This document shows, in pieces, positions 35,561-43,716 of a stretch of 64,000 nt of DNA (position 1 is the stretch's first letter; each line of letters opens with the position of its first letter). The notes under the pieces are model-generated. The model saw only the letters and a program-made list of their open reading frames with translations. It did not search any database and was not told the DNA's origin. The stretch lies in assembly GCA_938012815.1 (NCBI GenBank), contig CALLVV010000031.1:1-64000 (forward strand). Reading direction: 5' to 3'. A program made the translations under genes and the position numbers. The stretch comes from an uncultured Propionibacteriaceae bacterium. GTDB taxonomy: Bacteria > Actinomycetota > Actinomycetes > Propionibacteriales > Propionibacteriaceae.

Positions 35561-37983
35561 TGCTACGAGACGCCATCAACGAGATCCGGCTGCACCCTGG
35601 CCGGTTCGCCGCGACGCTGCTCGCCGTCGCGATCAGCGTCGGATTCATCTCAGCAATCATGATCGGGGTGCGCACCGAGGAGAACTCGATGATGCATTCC
35701 GGGGTGATTGCGGTCTCGAAGTCCGACGTGGTGGTCGAGCAGACCGGCACGGATCGGCAGATCAGGCCGGAGGAGATACTCGAGACCATTCAGGGCGCCT
35801 CCGGGGTGACGAAGGCAGAGGCCTCTCTTTCCGCGACCTTACCCATGAACCATGGGGATTTCTCGACCTACGCCAACGCGATCATGCTGCCCTCGCCCGA
35901 GTTCCGCTGGGCCTCCCTCGCCGAGGGCACCTGGCCCTCAGGGGAGGGAGAGATCACCTTGGCCAAGGCGGGAGCGGAGAAACTCCACGTGAAGGTCGGG
36001 GACGAGATCACCACGGGCAGCGCGGAGGGCGAAGGGGGCACCCGATACCGGGTCGTCGGCGTCACCAACGACGCGCCCTCACTCTACTTGACGAGCTCCT
36101 ACGTCACCGGTTTCGGGCCGGACCGGCAGGCGAGCATGTGGGTTGTCAAGGCCCAGGACCCGGCGGCGGCTGTCGCGTCCATTCAGCGGGCCCTCGAACC
36201 GTTCGGGGCCGACAACTTCAAGGTCAGGACCACGGATGACTACCGTGCCGATCAGATGAAGCAGCTCACGGGTGGGCTCGACGTCTTCCGCAACCTCCTG
36301 CTGGGATTCGCCGCGATCTCCGCGGTCGTCGGCACGATCATCATCGCCAACACCTTCACGATCCTCGTCACCCAGCGCCGACGCCAGATCGGTCTGCTGC
36401 GGGCCGTCGGCGCGTCGCCGGGGCAGGTCGCAGGGAGGCTCTTCGCGGAGGCCGTCCTGCTGGGGCTCGTCGGTTCGCTGCTCGGTGTGGGCATCGGGGC
36501 CGGCGTCGCTGCGGCGGCGGGTATCTGGACGGGCGCCATCTACTGGGGCCTGGTGCTCCCGGTCGGTGAGCTGGGTATCGCCGTCCTCGCCGGTGTGCTG
36601 ATAACCGTGCTGTCGATGATTGGCCCGTCGCTCGCCGCGACCAGGGTCAGCCCCCTCGAGGCCCTGCAGGTGGTGCCCAGCGCCTCCCGCGTCAAACGGT
36701 TGGGCATCACCCGTGGGGTGTTCTGCTGCCTGTTCCTGCTCCTGGGGGGTGGCATGGTCTTCCAGGCCTTCGCCGACTCGACCAGAGGGCTGCTCTGGGC
36801 CATTGGCGGCGGCGGTTTCCTCTCCTTGGCCATTCTGCTGGCGGCGCCGTTCTACGTGCCCGTGTTGCTGCGCTTGTTCGGATGGATCTTCGGGTTCATG
36901 GGCTCCACGGTCAAGCTGGCCACCAGCAACTCCGTCAGGAATCCCCGTCGCGCCTCGGCCACGGCGGTGGCCCTGATGCTCGCGGTGGGGCTCGTGGTCA
37001 CTCTCCAGGTGGCCGTTTCCACCATGCGCACCTCGGCCCTTTCCGAGATCAACCAGCGCTACCCGGTGGATGTCAGCGTGCGAGACTTCGATGGCCCCCT
37101 CAAGTCCGGTGTGGTGGAGGAACTCCGCAGGAACGATGGGGTAGCGAAGGTGGTGGAGATCTCCAGCAAACAGGTCGACCTGAACCACATGCCGTTCTCC
37201 GTCCGCAACGTGAACGCCGCCCGCGCCGAGCTTGGCCTCCCCGACCGGATGAATGCCCCGGACGGGGTGATCCTGGTCTCGGAATCCGCGACCGGCCACC
37301 TGCCCGGCCGGGTGGATCTACCGGGTGCGGGACAGGTCGAGGTGCGCTCCTCGAAGTCGGTTGCCTACGGCATGGCTGTGGTTTCCGAGGCCACCTTCGA
37401 GAAACTGTCTGGGCAGAGTGAGGTCCGGGAGGCCTGGGTCAAGTTGACGGACCGGACCTCCAGCACCGCCCTGAACCAGGTGATGAAGGTGGTCTCTCCT
37501 CTGACCTCGGAGGCCGAAATCGGTGGTGGCGCCGCCATGGCCGGGGTGCTGGAGCAGATCGTGAACGTGCTTCTCATGGTGTTGACCGCGTTGCTCGGTG
37601 TCGCCGTGGTGATCGCCCTGGTCGGTGTCGGCAACACCCTCGGTCTGTCGGTGATCGAACGGCAACGCGAGTCGGCGCTGCTGCGGGCCCTCGGCATGCA
37701 GCGCAGGTCGCTCCGGTTGATGCTGCTGACCGAGGCGATGCTGCTGGCCGCGGTGGGCATCGTGATGGGTGTCGCGGCCGGTTCGTTCTTCGGCTGGCTG
37801 GGTGTGGTCACGTCGCTCGGGATGATGGAGGAATACTCCCGGCCCGAGGCGGTGTTCTCCGTCGACATGTTCTACACGGGCGGCCTGATCCTGGTCTGCG
37901 TGGCTGCGGCGGCCATCGCGTCGGTGCTGCCCGGCAGGCGCGCCGCCAACGCCACCCCGACGGAGGCTCTCGCGGCCGAGTAG
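35560..37983 (+). CDS. FtsX/MacB-type ABC permease
   Basis: An 807-residue membrane protein with two FtsX domains. After the first helix (about 15-40) there is a large extracytoplasmic MacB core-like domain (about 40-240), three helices (about 245-370), a helix pair (about 380-440), a second first-helix unit (about 450-480) with another external domain, and three final helices. FtsX signatures such as RRRQIGLLRAVGA and RESALLRALGM appear twice. It forms a complex with the upstream ATPase. A 48-bp palindrome lies 27 bp after the stop. Confidence 0.9.
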   Translation: MLRDAINEIRLHPGRFAATLLAVAISVGFISAIMIGVRTEENSMMHSGVIAVSKSDVVVEQTGTDRQIRPEEILETIQGASGVTKAEASLSATLPMNHGDFSTYANAIMLPSPEFRWASLAEGTWPSGEGEITLAKAGAEKLHVKVGDEITTGSAEGEGGTRYRVVGVTNDAPSLYLTSSYVTGFGPDRQASMWVVKAQDPAAAVASIQRALEPFGADNFKVRTTDDYRADQMKQLTGGLDVFRNLLLGFAAISAVVGTIIIANTFTILVTQRRRQIGLLRAVGASPGQVAGRLFAEAVLLGLVGSLLGVGIGAGVAAAAGIWTGAIYWGLVLPVGELGIAVLAGVLITVLSMIGPSLAATRVSPLEALQVVPSASRVKRLGITRGVFCCLFLLLGGGMVFQAFADSTRGLLWAIGGGGFLSLAILLAAPFYVPVLLRLFGWIFGFMGSTVKLATSNSVRNPRRASATAVALMLAVGLVVTLQVAVSTMRTSALSEINQRYPVDVSVRDFDGPLKSGVVEELRRNDGVAKVVEISSKQVDLNHMPFSVRNVNAARAELGLPDRMNAPDGVILVSESATGHLPGRVDLPGAGQVEVRSSKSVAYGMAVVSEATFEKLSGQSEVREAWVKLTDRTSSTALNQVMKVVSPLTSEAEIGGGAAMAGVLEQIVNVLLMVLTALLGVAVVIALVGVGNTLGLSVIERQRESALLRALGMQRRSLRLMLLTEAMLLAAVGIVMGVAAGSFFGWLGVVTSLGMMEEYSRPEAVFSVDMFYTGGLILVCVAAAAIASVLPGRRAANATPTEALAAE

Positions 37984-38010
37984 CACCACCAGCTGAGAGG
38001 CGCCGGAAGG

Positions 38011-38058
38011 ACCGAGTGGCTGGTGCCGATCCCGCGGGATCGGCACCAGCCACTCGGT
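38011..38058. terminator. 48-bp perfect palindrome, probable terminator
   Basis: Bases 38011-38034 and 38035-38058 are exact reverse complements with no central spacer (centre CCCGCGGG). It follows the ABC permease stop by 27 nt. As RNA it would form a very stable hairpin; only TT follows, within CGTTAAG, so it is not a textbook U-tract terminator. The perfect symmetry is unusual. Confidence 0.7.
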
Positions 38059-38084
38059 CGTTAAGGGAACGGCGGGAGGAGATC

Positions 38085-38171
38085 GTGAAGATCATGGAAA
38101 CCGCCACGGACCTTCCTGGTTGCTTCCATGTTTTTCGGAGGCACCTCAACGTTGAAGGAGCAGGACAATGA
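38085..38171 (+). CDS. Possible 28-codon small protein
   Basis: A GTG-initiated frame with GGAGGAG just upstream (about 38075-38081). It encodes a peptide with a single cysteine and two central arginines (FRRH) and no obvious signal. It overlaps the next tiny frame as ATGA. The good ribosome-binding site is the only support. It lies 27 nt after the 48-bp palindrome. Confidence 0.25.
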   Translation: MKIMETATDLPGCFHVFRRHLNVEGAGQ

Positions 38172-38218
38172 GACGAACCGCGGCAGCGCTGGTCGACGAG
38201 AAAAAGAATCGGCCGTAA
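38168..38218 (+). CDS. Possible 16-codon small protein
   Basis: A short frame (begins MRRTAAALVDEKK) with AAGGAG eight bases before the ATG and an ATGA overlap with the preceding tiny frame. Too short for compositional evidence; could be a leader peptide or chance. Confidence 0.2.
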   Translation: MRRTAAALVDEKKNRP

Positions 38219-38724
38219 AGAAGTCATTCACACGGACGGGTGGGTTGATTTCCGATCGTGCTCAGGTCAGGCGGAGCCGGGAAACGGCACCGCGATGACA
38301 GGTGCGCAGGACGCCTCCATGGCGAACGGGGCAGACCCGAATGAATCAACGTCCGTCGAGCCCACCGATGGGCAGGCCATTCCGACGACAGCCGGCGCGG
38401 ATGCGAACGGATCGACTTCTTCAACCTCCGTCAGCGTGCGCGGGCTGCCCGATGGGGAACCCCGGGAAGCGGCATTGAAACAGATGCACGAGGAGAGAAG
38501 CCGGTCGTCGGCCTCTTCAAGCTCAAGCTCGTATGCGCTGAGCATGTCCGGTTTCAAGTCCGGGGTGGGGCCATGGCGACCCCGCGCGGGGCACCGCGTT
38601 ACCACTGGAGTCCGTCTCTCGCCTCGGCCCGTTCCCGGTCCTTCAGCGGGTTCTGTTTCGCCGGTGGCCCGTACCCACTGAACCGGTAGCTGGTCCCGTT
38701 CTGCTCTTGCGCCCACCGTACTTA
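38219..38724. other. Non-coding or degenerate stretch with internal repeat
   Basis: No gene is convincing. A minus-strand frame ending at 38267 encodes two similar cysteine-containing segments (VDPFASAP and VDSFGSAP), but no ribosome-binding site precedes any start in it. The plus strand has an equally open frame. The region separates two ABC systems. Confidence 0.4.
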
Positions 38725-38747
38725 CTGTATATGCTGCATATATACAG
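38725..38747. promoter_or_regulatory. Operator/promoter of the YtrA-type operon
   Basis: CTGTATAT (38725-38732) and ATATACAG (38740-38747) form a perfect inverted repeat just before the GntR gene. The AT-rich arms also offer -10-like sequences (TATATG, TATACA). A dimeric GntR repressor binding here would block its own operon. Confidence 0.7.
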
Positions 38748-38760
38748 AAGGGAGGGTGTG

Positions 38761-39144
38761 GTGGACGTCGTGTTGTCGAACACCGCGGGGATCCCGATCT
38801 ACGTCCAGATAGAGGATCAGATCAAGGCGGCGATCCTGCGCGGCGAGGTCTCCGAGGGGGAGGCGCTGCCCTCCATTCGGGCCCTCGCCCGCGACCTCAG
38901 GGTCTCCGTCATCACCACCACCCGCGCCTACGCGGAACTGGTGGCCGACGGGCTCGTGGCCAACGTGCCCGGAAAGGGGTACTTCGTCCTGCCGCGCGAT
39001 GCCGAACTCGTTCGTGAACAGGTGCTCCGTGAGGTGGAGACCCATTTCGCGAACGGTGTGGCCGTGGCCCGGCTGGCCGACATCGATGACGACGAGATCC
39101 GCTCCATCCTCGAACTCGCTCTCACTCAAAGGGAGGACGCATGA
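38761..39144 (+). CDS. GntR-family regulator, YtrA type
   Basis: A 127-residue protein with only the GntR winged helix (IYVQIEDQIKAAILRGEVSEGEALPSIRALARDLRVS) and a short C-terminal dimerisation helix, as in the YtrA subfamily. GTG 38761 follows GGAGG by 5 nt; GTG 38758 is possible. It overlaps the ATPase gene as ATGA. YtrA regulators usually repress their own ABC operon and respond to cell-envelope antibiotics. Confidence 0.9.
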   Translation: MDVVLSNTAGIPIYVQIEDQIKAAILRGEVSEGEALPSIRALARDLRVSVITTTRAYAELVADGLVANVPGKGYFVLPRDAELVREQVLREVETHFANGVAVARLADIDDDEIRSILELALTQREDA

Positions 39145-39977
39145 CCAGCGACAATCTCCTCGCGCTGAAGGGAATCACCAAGCAGTACAAGGAGTTCCGT
39201 CTCGGTCCCTTGGACCTGAGCGTGCCTCGCGGCTACGTGATGGGTCTGGTTGGGGCCAACGGGGCGGGCAAGACCACCGCCATCAAGATCGCCCTCGGGG
39301 CGGTGCTCCCCGGGAACGGGTCGGTGCACCTGATCGACAAGAGCCGTGTTGGTGTGGTTCTCGACCGGCCATACTGGCCCTCCAGCTGGCGGGTCTGTGA
39401 CATCTCCCGGCTGCTCGGCCCGTTCTACCCCGACTGGAACCAGCGGGTCTTCGACGAGCTGTGCGAGTGGGCCGGGGCCTCGCAACGACTGAAGGCGAAG
39501 GAGTTCTCCCGCGGCATGGGGATGAAGGTGCAGGTGGCGGTCGCGTTGGCGCACCGGGCCGAGTTGCTGGTGCTCGACGAACCGACCAGCGGCCTCGACC
39601 CCCTGGCCCGCGGGGAGCTGCTGGACAAGCTGTCCGAGTTCATGACCAGTGAGCGGCACTCTGTCCTCTTCTCCACCCACATCACCACCGACCTGGACCG
39701 CATCGCCGACCTGGTCACCATCCTCGACGCAGGCAGGGTGATCGCATCCGGTTCCCGCGAAGACTTGCTCGAGACGTGGGTGATGGTTCGTGGCGGTGTC
39801 GCCGACCTGACCGATGACCTGAGTTCCCGGGTTCGTGGCCTCAGGCGGCACTCCGTCGGTTGGGAAGGGCTGCTTCCCGCTGCCGACCTGGGGCTGTGTG
39901 GCCCCGGTGTCGTGGCTGAAGCCCCATCGATTGAGGAGTTGCTGGTGCATCTCGCGAAGGAGCACAAAGATGCGTGA
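39141..39977 (+). CDS. ABC transporter ATP-binding protein, YtrB-like
   Basis: A 278-residue ATPase. Walker A is GANGAGKTTA and Walker B is LLVLDEPTSGLD. The signature is atypical (FSRGMGMKVQ), as usual for this group, with the H-loop in FSTHITTDLDRIAD. It works with the two permeases encoded next, whose genes it overlaps or nearly so. AGGGAGGA precedes the ATG. Confidence 0.9.
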   Translation: MTSDNLLALKGITKQYKEFRLGPLDLSVPRGYVMGLVGANGAGKTTAIKIALGAVLPGNGSVHLIDKSRVGVVLDRPYWPSSWRVCDISRLLGPFYPDWNQRVFDELCEWAGASQRLKAKEFSRGMGMKVQVAVALAHRAELLVLDEPTSGLDPLARGELLDKLSEFMTSERHSVLFSTHITTDLDRIADLVTILDAGRVIASGSREDLLETWVMVRGGVADLTDDLSSRVRGLRRHSVGWEGLLPAADLGLCGPGVVAEAPSIEELLVHLAKEHKDA

Positions 39978-40626
39978 ACTCAAGGCCATGGTGATGGTTG
40001 ACCTGACTAGAGTTTTCAGGTCATTTCTGGTGCCTGCAATGCTTGCGCTGATAATCTTCAAAATGTGGGCAGGGAAGCAGGAAGAGATCTTTTCCTACGG
40101 TTTTTACGTGCTGGTGCTGGCTACGATCGTCTTCTATCTCGATATCGACCGGGACGGAGAGGGGAAGACGTTCCTGCTTCTCGATTCCCTACCTTTGCGT
40201 CGCCGAACGGTGATGATCTCGCACTATCTGATAACGTCAATCCTCCTGGTTGTCTTCGAAGTCCTTGCCTCCGTCATGCTGGTGGTTGGATCGGCTCTGG
40301 GAATGCCCGTCGATGCAGGCTGGCCTGCTGTTGCTGCACGTGATACGGGAATCATGCTGATAGTTTTCTCCGTACTGATTCCTATATATATCGGATTTAA
40401 AAGTTCTTGGGCAAAAGTGTTTTTTCCGATGCTCATGATCTTTGTGGTTTCCGGACTGCTGGGATTTCGTGCAGGGATAATGTCGGCGCCCCAGGCTGCG
40501 CGGTCGCAGTCCTTCGAGTCCTGGTTCCTGGGTGCGGTGCCATGGTTGCTGCTGCTCGTCGGGCTGGCAGCCTGGGTTGCATCGCTGTTCGTGTCCATTC
40601 GCAACTACGAGCGGCAGGATCACTGA
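39970..40626 (+). CDS. ABC-2 type permease, first of pair
   Basis: A 218-residue protein with six hydrophobic segments. It shares with its neighbour the start MREL, the central LPLRRR-V-ISH motif and the end YERQDH/YQRQDH, so the two are paralogs likely to heterodimerise. It overlaps the ATPase gene by 8 nt. The base composition is clearly AT-richer than the surrounding genes, suggesting acquisition by transfer. Confidence 0.85.
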   Translation: MRELKAMVMVDLTRVFRSFLVPAMLALIIFKMWAGKQEEIFSYGFYVLVLATIVFYLDIDRDGEGKTFLLLDSLPLRRRTVMISHYLITSILLVVFEVLASVMLVVGSALGMPVDAGWPAVAARDTGIMLIVFSVLIPIYIGFKSSWAKVFFPMLMIFVVSGLLGFRAGIMSAPQAARSQSFESWFLGAVPWLLLLVGLAAWVASLFVSIRNYERQDH

Positions 40627-40694
40627 TCAGATGAAAACGCAAGAAAAGTTTCGGCTGAATCATCGTGGCATGGTTGTGTGAAAGTGGTGATGGG

Positions 40695-41330
40695 ATGCGA
40701 GAGCTGGTAAACATCATGAGGGTGGACGTATGGCTTGCGGTTAGAGCCATCGCTGTTGTGGCTGTTTGGTCTCCGCTCTGGATTCTGTTTCGTGGCTCAA
40801 AAGGGGCGTCGGACTACGTTTTTGCTCTCTCTCTGATTCTTCTCGTGATGATGATGGGTGCCTTTTATGGCGGTTTTCTCTCTGAAGGGATGAAAGGTCA
40901 AGAGTTACTCTACGACACCTTGCCTCTGCGACGTGGGGCCGTGATAGTTTCTCATTTCCTGATCTCGTCGGTCATCGTAATCATCTCTGAGGCCATGCTG
41001 GTAGCGGTGTTTCTTATTGGAAATTTTGTGGGGGTGGAGTTTGCTGATGACTGGTGGCTGGACTTTGTCGTACTGGCGGGAATCCTGCTCTTCGTTTATG
41101 CGATCGCGGTTCCCGCGATGATCCGTTTTGGAGCCGGGAAAGGAGCTGTCGTGTTTGTCGGTGTGAGTGCAGTCATGGCGCTGGGTAGCTACTTTCTGCT
41201 ACAACTGATCTCCCCGATCCTGACGTGGATACAGGCATGGTTACCGTTTCTTTTTCTGGTCTGCAGTCTGGTGCTCTATGTGGGATCCCTGCCGGTCTCC
41301 ATTCGTTTCTATCAGCGGCAGGACCACTGA
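40695..41330 (+). CDS. ABC-2 type permease, second of pair
   Basis: A 211-residue six-helix protein, paralog of the preceding permease (YDTLPLRRGAVIVSHFLISS). It is also AT-rich compared with flanking genes. It ends 5 nt before the convergent alkylpurine glycosylase gene. Together with the GntR and ATPase genes it forms a probable envelope-stress or bacteriocin-resistance operon. Confidence 0.85.
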   Translation: MRELVNIMRVDVWLAVRAIAVVAVWSPLWILFRGSKGASDYVFALSLILLVMMMGAFYGGFLSEGMKGQELLYDTLPLRRGAVIVSHFLISSVIVIISEAMLVAVFLIGNFVGVEFADDWWLDFVVLAGILLFVYAIAVPAMIRFGAGKGAVVFVGVSAVMALGSYFLLQLISPILTWIQAWLPFLFLVCSLVLYVGSLPVSIRFYQRQDH

Positions 41331-41335
41331 CCTTG

Positions 41336-41983
41336 TCAGGAGCGACGTCCGGAGGTTCCCGGACGGTAGGCGGAGACGCTGGGTTCGTCGGGCAACCAGA
41401 AACGCCACGGGTGACGCTCGCCGTCGCCTCCCGGGCCCGACACTCCCACCCGAGGACCCGTCGACCACTCACCGGGCGGATCATCGGGCAGCCACCACGA
41501 CCATTCCTTACCCATCAGGTCGGCGCCGTCGGTCTCGCGCGACGACCCGAGCGCCTGCCCCAGGTTTCCGGGGCCGCGAGCCAGGTGGTGCTCGGGTAGG
41601 GGAGTCGTGCGGGGCCTCGCCGCTCGCCGGCTGCGCGCCAGGGCCGCGCCCTCGATGACCTCACCGGCCCGCAGCAGACACCCCGTCGGGACACCCTCCT
41701 CGTCGCACACCACGTTCAGGTTGTGGTGCATCCCATAGCTGACATAGCAGTACAGGTGCCCGGGCTCCCCGAACATGGTGGCGTTGCGGGCGGTGCGGCC
41801 TCGGAAGGCGTGCGACCCGGGATCGGCGGGCCCTGCGTAGGCCTCCACCTCCGTGATGCGAACCGCGACGGTGCCGTCGCCAGTGGTCCGGGCCAGCACG
41901 CAGTCGAGCAACAGCGGTGCGAGATCGAGAACGGGACGACGGAACCAGTCGCGGGAGGCGCGTGCGAAACCGGGCAGGTCCAT
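41336..41983 (-). CDS. 3-methyladenine (alkylpurine) DNA glycosylase, MPG type
   Basis: A 215-residue protein of the AAG/MPG fold that excises alkylated purines. Motifs are RITEVEAYAGPADPGSHAFRG with the catalytic glutamate, RNATMFGEPGHLYCYVSYGMH, and LARGPGNLGQALG. The start at 41983 has no ribosome-binding site; CACAAT sits 7 nt upstream and may be a leaderless -10. It is divergent from the phosphatase gene. Confidence 0.9.
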   Translation of the reverse strand: MDLPGFARASRDWFRRPVLDLAPLLLDCVLARTTGDGTVAVRITEVEAYAGPADPGSHAFRGRTARNATMFGEPGHLYCYVSYGMHHNLNVVCDEEGVPTGCLLRAGEVIEGAALARSRRAARPRTTPLPEHHLARGPGNLGQALGSSRETDGADLMGKEWSWWLPDDPPGEWSTGPRVGVSGPGGDGERHPWRFWLPDEPSVSAYRPGTSGRRS

Positions 41984-42083
41984 GGGGGCATTGTGCCTTG
42001 GCCAGATTCCGGGGCGGGCCCACCATCCCACCTGGCGGAGCGGCTGCTGGAAGCAGGGCGCCGCGACCACTAGCCTTCTGCTC

Positions 42084-42728
42084 ATGCTGCTGACTGGAAG
42101 TCGCGTTGTTCTCTGCAGGCATGGCGTCACCGATTTCACCGCTTCTGGTCGGTGGGACGGGCGCGGCGGAGCCGACCCGGCGCTCAACGCCGAGGGACGC
42201 GCCCAGGCCCGTGACCTCGCAGCCCGCGTCGGAGCCTTCATCGGGGACGCGCCGGAGGTGCGCGTGGTGTCGTCATCCCTGCGGCGCGCCAAGGAAACCG
42301 CCGCCCCCGTGGCCGAGCTGTTCGGAACCGGGGTCACCCCCAGACGGGTCTGGGACGAACTCGCCTTCGGGGAGTGGGACGGCCTCACCGGCGACGAACT
42401 GCGCAGCGAGAAACCCGACGAACTCCTCCGGTTCTGGGGCGACGAGACCTTCCAGGTGCCCGGCGGCGAATCCCACGTCGACCTGCACACCCGGGTGCGT
42501 CCCGCATTCGAGAAGCTCATGGGATTCAGCGGCACCACGGTGGTGGTCACCCACTGGGGCCCGATCATGAGCTGCATCTCGCTGGTACTCGGGATCGACC
42601 TGCTCCCCGCGCGGCGCCTCAACCTCGCGCCGGCGTCCATGACCTCCTTCATGGTCACAAAGCAGGGCCCACAGGTGGAGTTCATCAATGACCTCGGGGC
42701 GCGGGTGACCCCGCCGGAGAGTATCTGA
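42084..42728 (+). CDS. Histidine phosphatase superfamily protein
   Basis: A 214-residue phosphoglycerate-mutase-like phosphatase. The catalytic motif is LCRHGVTD (RHG), followed by NAEGRAQA, VSSSLRRAKETA, the acidic LAFGEWDG, and VVTHWG with the second histidine. ATG 42084 is 7 nt after TAGCCT and lacks a ribosome-binding site. Substrate unknown; cobalamin-pathway or broad phosphatases are possible. Confidence 0.88.
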   Translation: MLLTGSRVVLCRHGVTDFTASGRWDGRGGADPALNAEGRAQARDLAARVGAFIGDAPEVRVVSSSLRRAKETAAPVAELFGTGVTPRRVWDELAFGEWDGLTGDELRSEKPDELLRFWGDETFQVPGGESHVDLHTRVRPAFEKLMGFSGTTVVVTHWGPIMSCISLVLGIDLLPARRLNLAPASMTSFMVTKQGPQVEFINDLGARVTPPESI

Positions 42729-42758
42729 CCGGCGCCAGTGGCCCCTTGAGGTTTTGGA

Positions 42759-43658
42759 ATGCTGGGAATGGACTTCCACAGCCGGGATCTGCGTTACTTC
42801 GTCGCGGTCGTGGAGGAAGGTGGGTTCAGCCGGGCCGCGGAGCGCCTGTTCGTGTCGCAGCCGGTGCTCTCGCGGCAGGTGGCGAAACTGGAACGCGACC
42901 TGCGTGTCCGGCTCCTCGAACGCGAGCCCCGGCACGTTCGGCCAACCCCGGCCGGAGAGGTTCTACTGGAGCACGCTCGGCGGATGCTGGCTGACTGGGC
43001 GCTGTGCCACGGGGAGATGCTCCGTCTCGACTCGGAGTCGCGATCGGTTCTGCTCGTGGGGCAGCAGACCGGAATCGGGCGTGGTCTGGTGCGGCGTCTC
43101 ATCAATCGGCTGGGCCAGTCCTGTCCCGGGTGGCGGATCGAACTGCGTCAGATCTCCTGGGAGGACCCGTCTGCGGGTGTGCGGTCCGGGCAGACCGACA
43201 TCGGTTTCGTGTGGTTGCCCGTCGTGGTTGCCGATGATATGGAGCATGTGGTGGTCGCGGAGGAACCGATCGTGCTGGCGGTTCCCGAAGGGCACGAGTT
43301 GGCGGACAGGTCATCGCTGGGTTTCGCGGAGATCGCAACCCTGCCGCTCATCGCCTTGCCGGAGCAGGCCGGCGGCCTACGGGACTTCTGGTTGGCCGGC
43401 CATGCCCGCCGCGAATCCGCTCCTGTCGCATTGGTGGCGCACACCCCGGACGAAGCGCTCGAGGCCGTGGCCGCTGGCCTGGGCGCGGTGCTGCTCTCGC
43501 TGGGAAATTCCGTCGTACATGCACATCCGGGAGTCGTGTTCATACCCGTCCCGGACCTTCCGCCCGCGCGGTTGGCCCTCGTCAGGAGGGCGGGCGACGA
43601 CCGTGACGTGACCACCGAGGCTCTCCGGGCAGTACGAGCCGATGGGGCCCTTTCATAG
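42759..43658 (+). CDS. LysR-family transcriptional regulator
   Basis: A 299-residue regulator. The N-terminal HTH reads LRYFVAVVEEGGFSRAAERLFVSQPVLSRQVAKLERDL, and the C-terminal part is a periplasmic-binding-like effector domain. A TGAGG site lies 7 nt before ATG 42759; ATG 42768 is alternative. It precedes the hydrolase-SnoaL genes on the same strand (58 nt) and probably controls them. Confidence 0.9.
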   Translation: MLGMDFHSRDLRYFVAVVEEGGFSRAAERLFVSQPVLSRQVAKLERDLRVRLLEREPRHVRPTPAGEVLLEHARRMLADWALCHGEMLRLDSESRSVLLVGQQTGIGRGLVRRLINRLGQSCPGWRIELRQISWEDPSAGVRSGQTDIGFVWLPVVVADDMEHVVVAEEPIVLAVPEGHELADRSSLGFAEIATLPLIALPEQAGGLRDFWLAGHARRESAPVALVAHTPDEALEAVAAGLGAVLLSLGNSVVHAHPGVVFIPVPDLPPARLALVRRAGDDRDVTTEALRAVRADGALS

Positions 43659-43716
43659 CGAACGGGCATGCGAAGAAGTATTGGAAGGCCTCCGGAAGCC
43701 GACGCAGAATGCGGTC

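Noticed and set aside
38267..38716. Protein-coding gene on the minus strand
   Set aside because: No start signal, no homology recognised and an equally open frame on the other strand; kept only as a weak finding.
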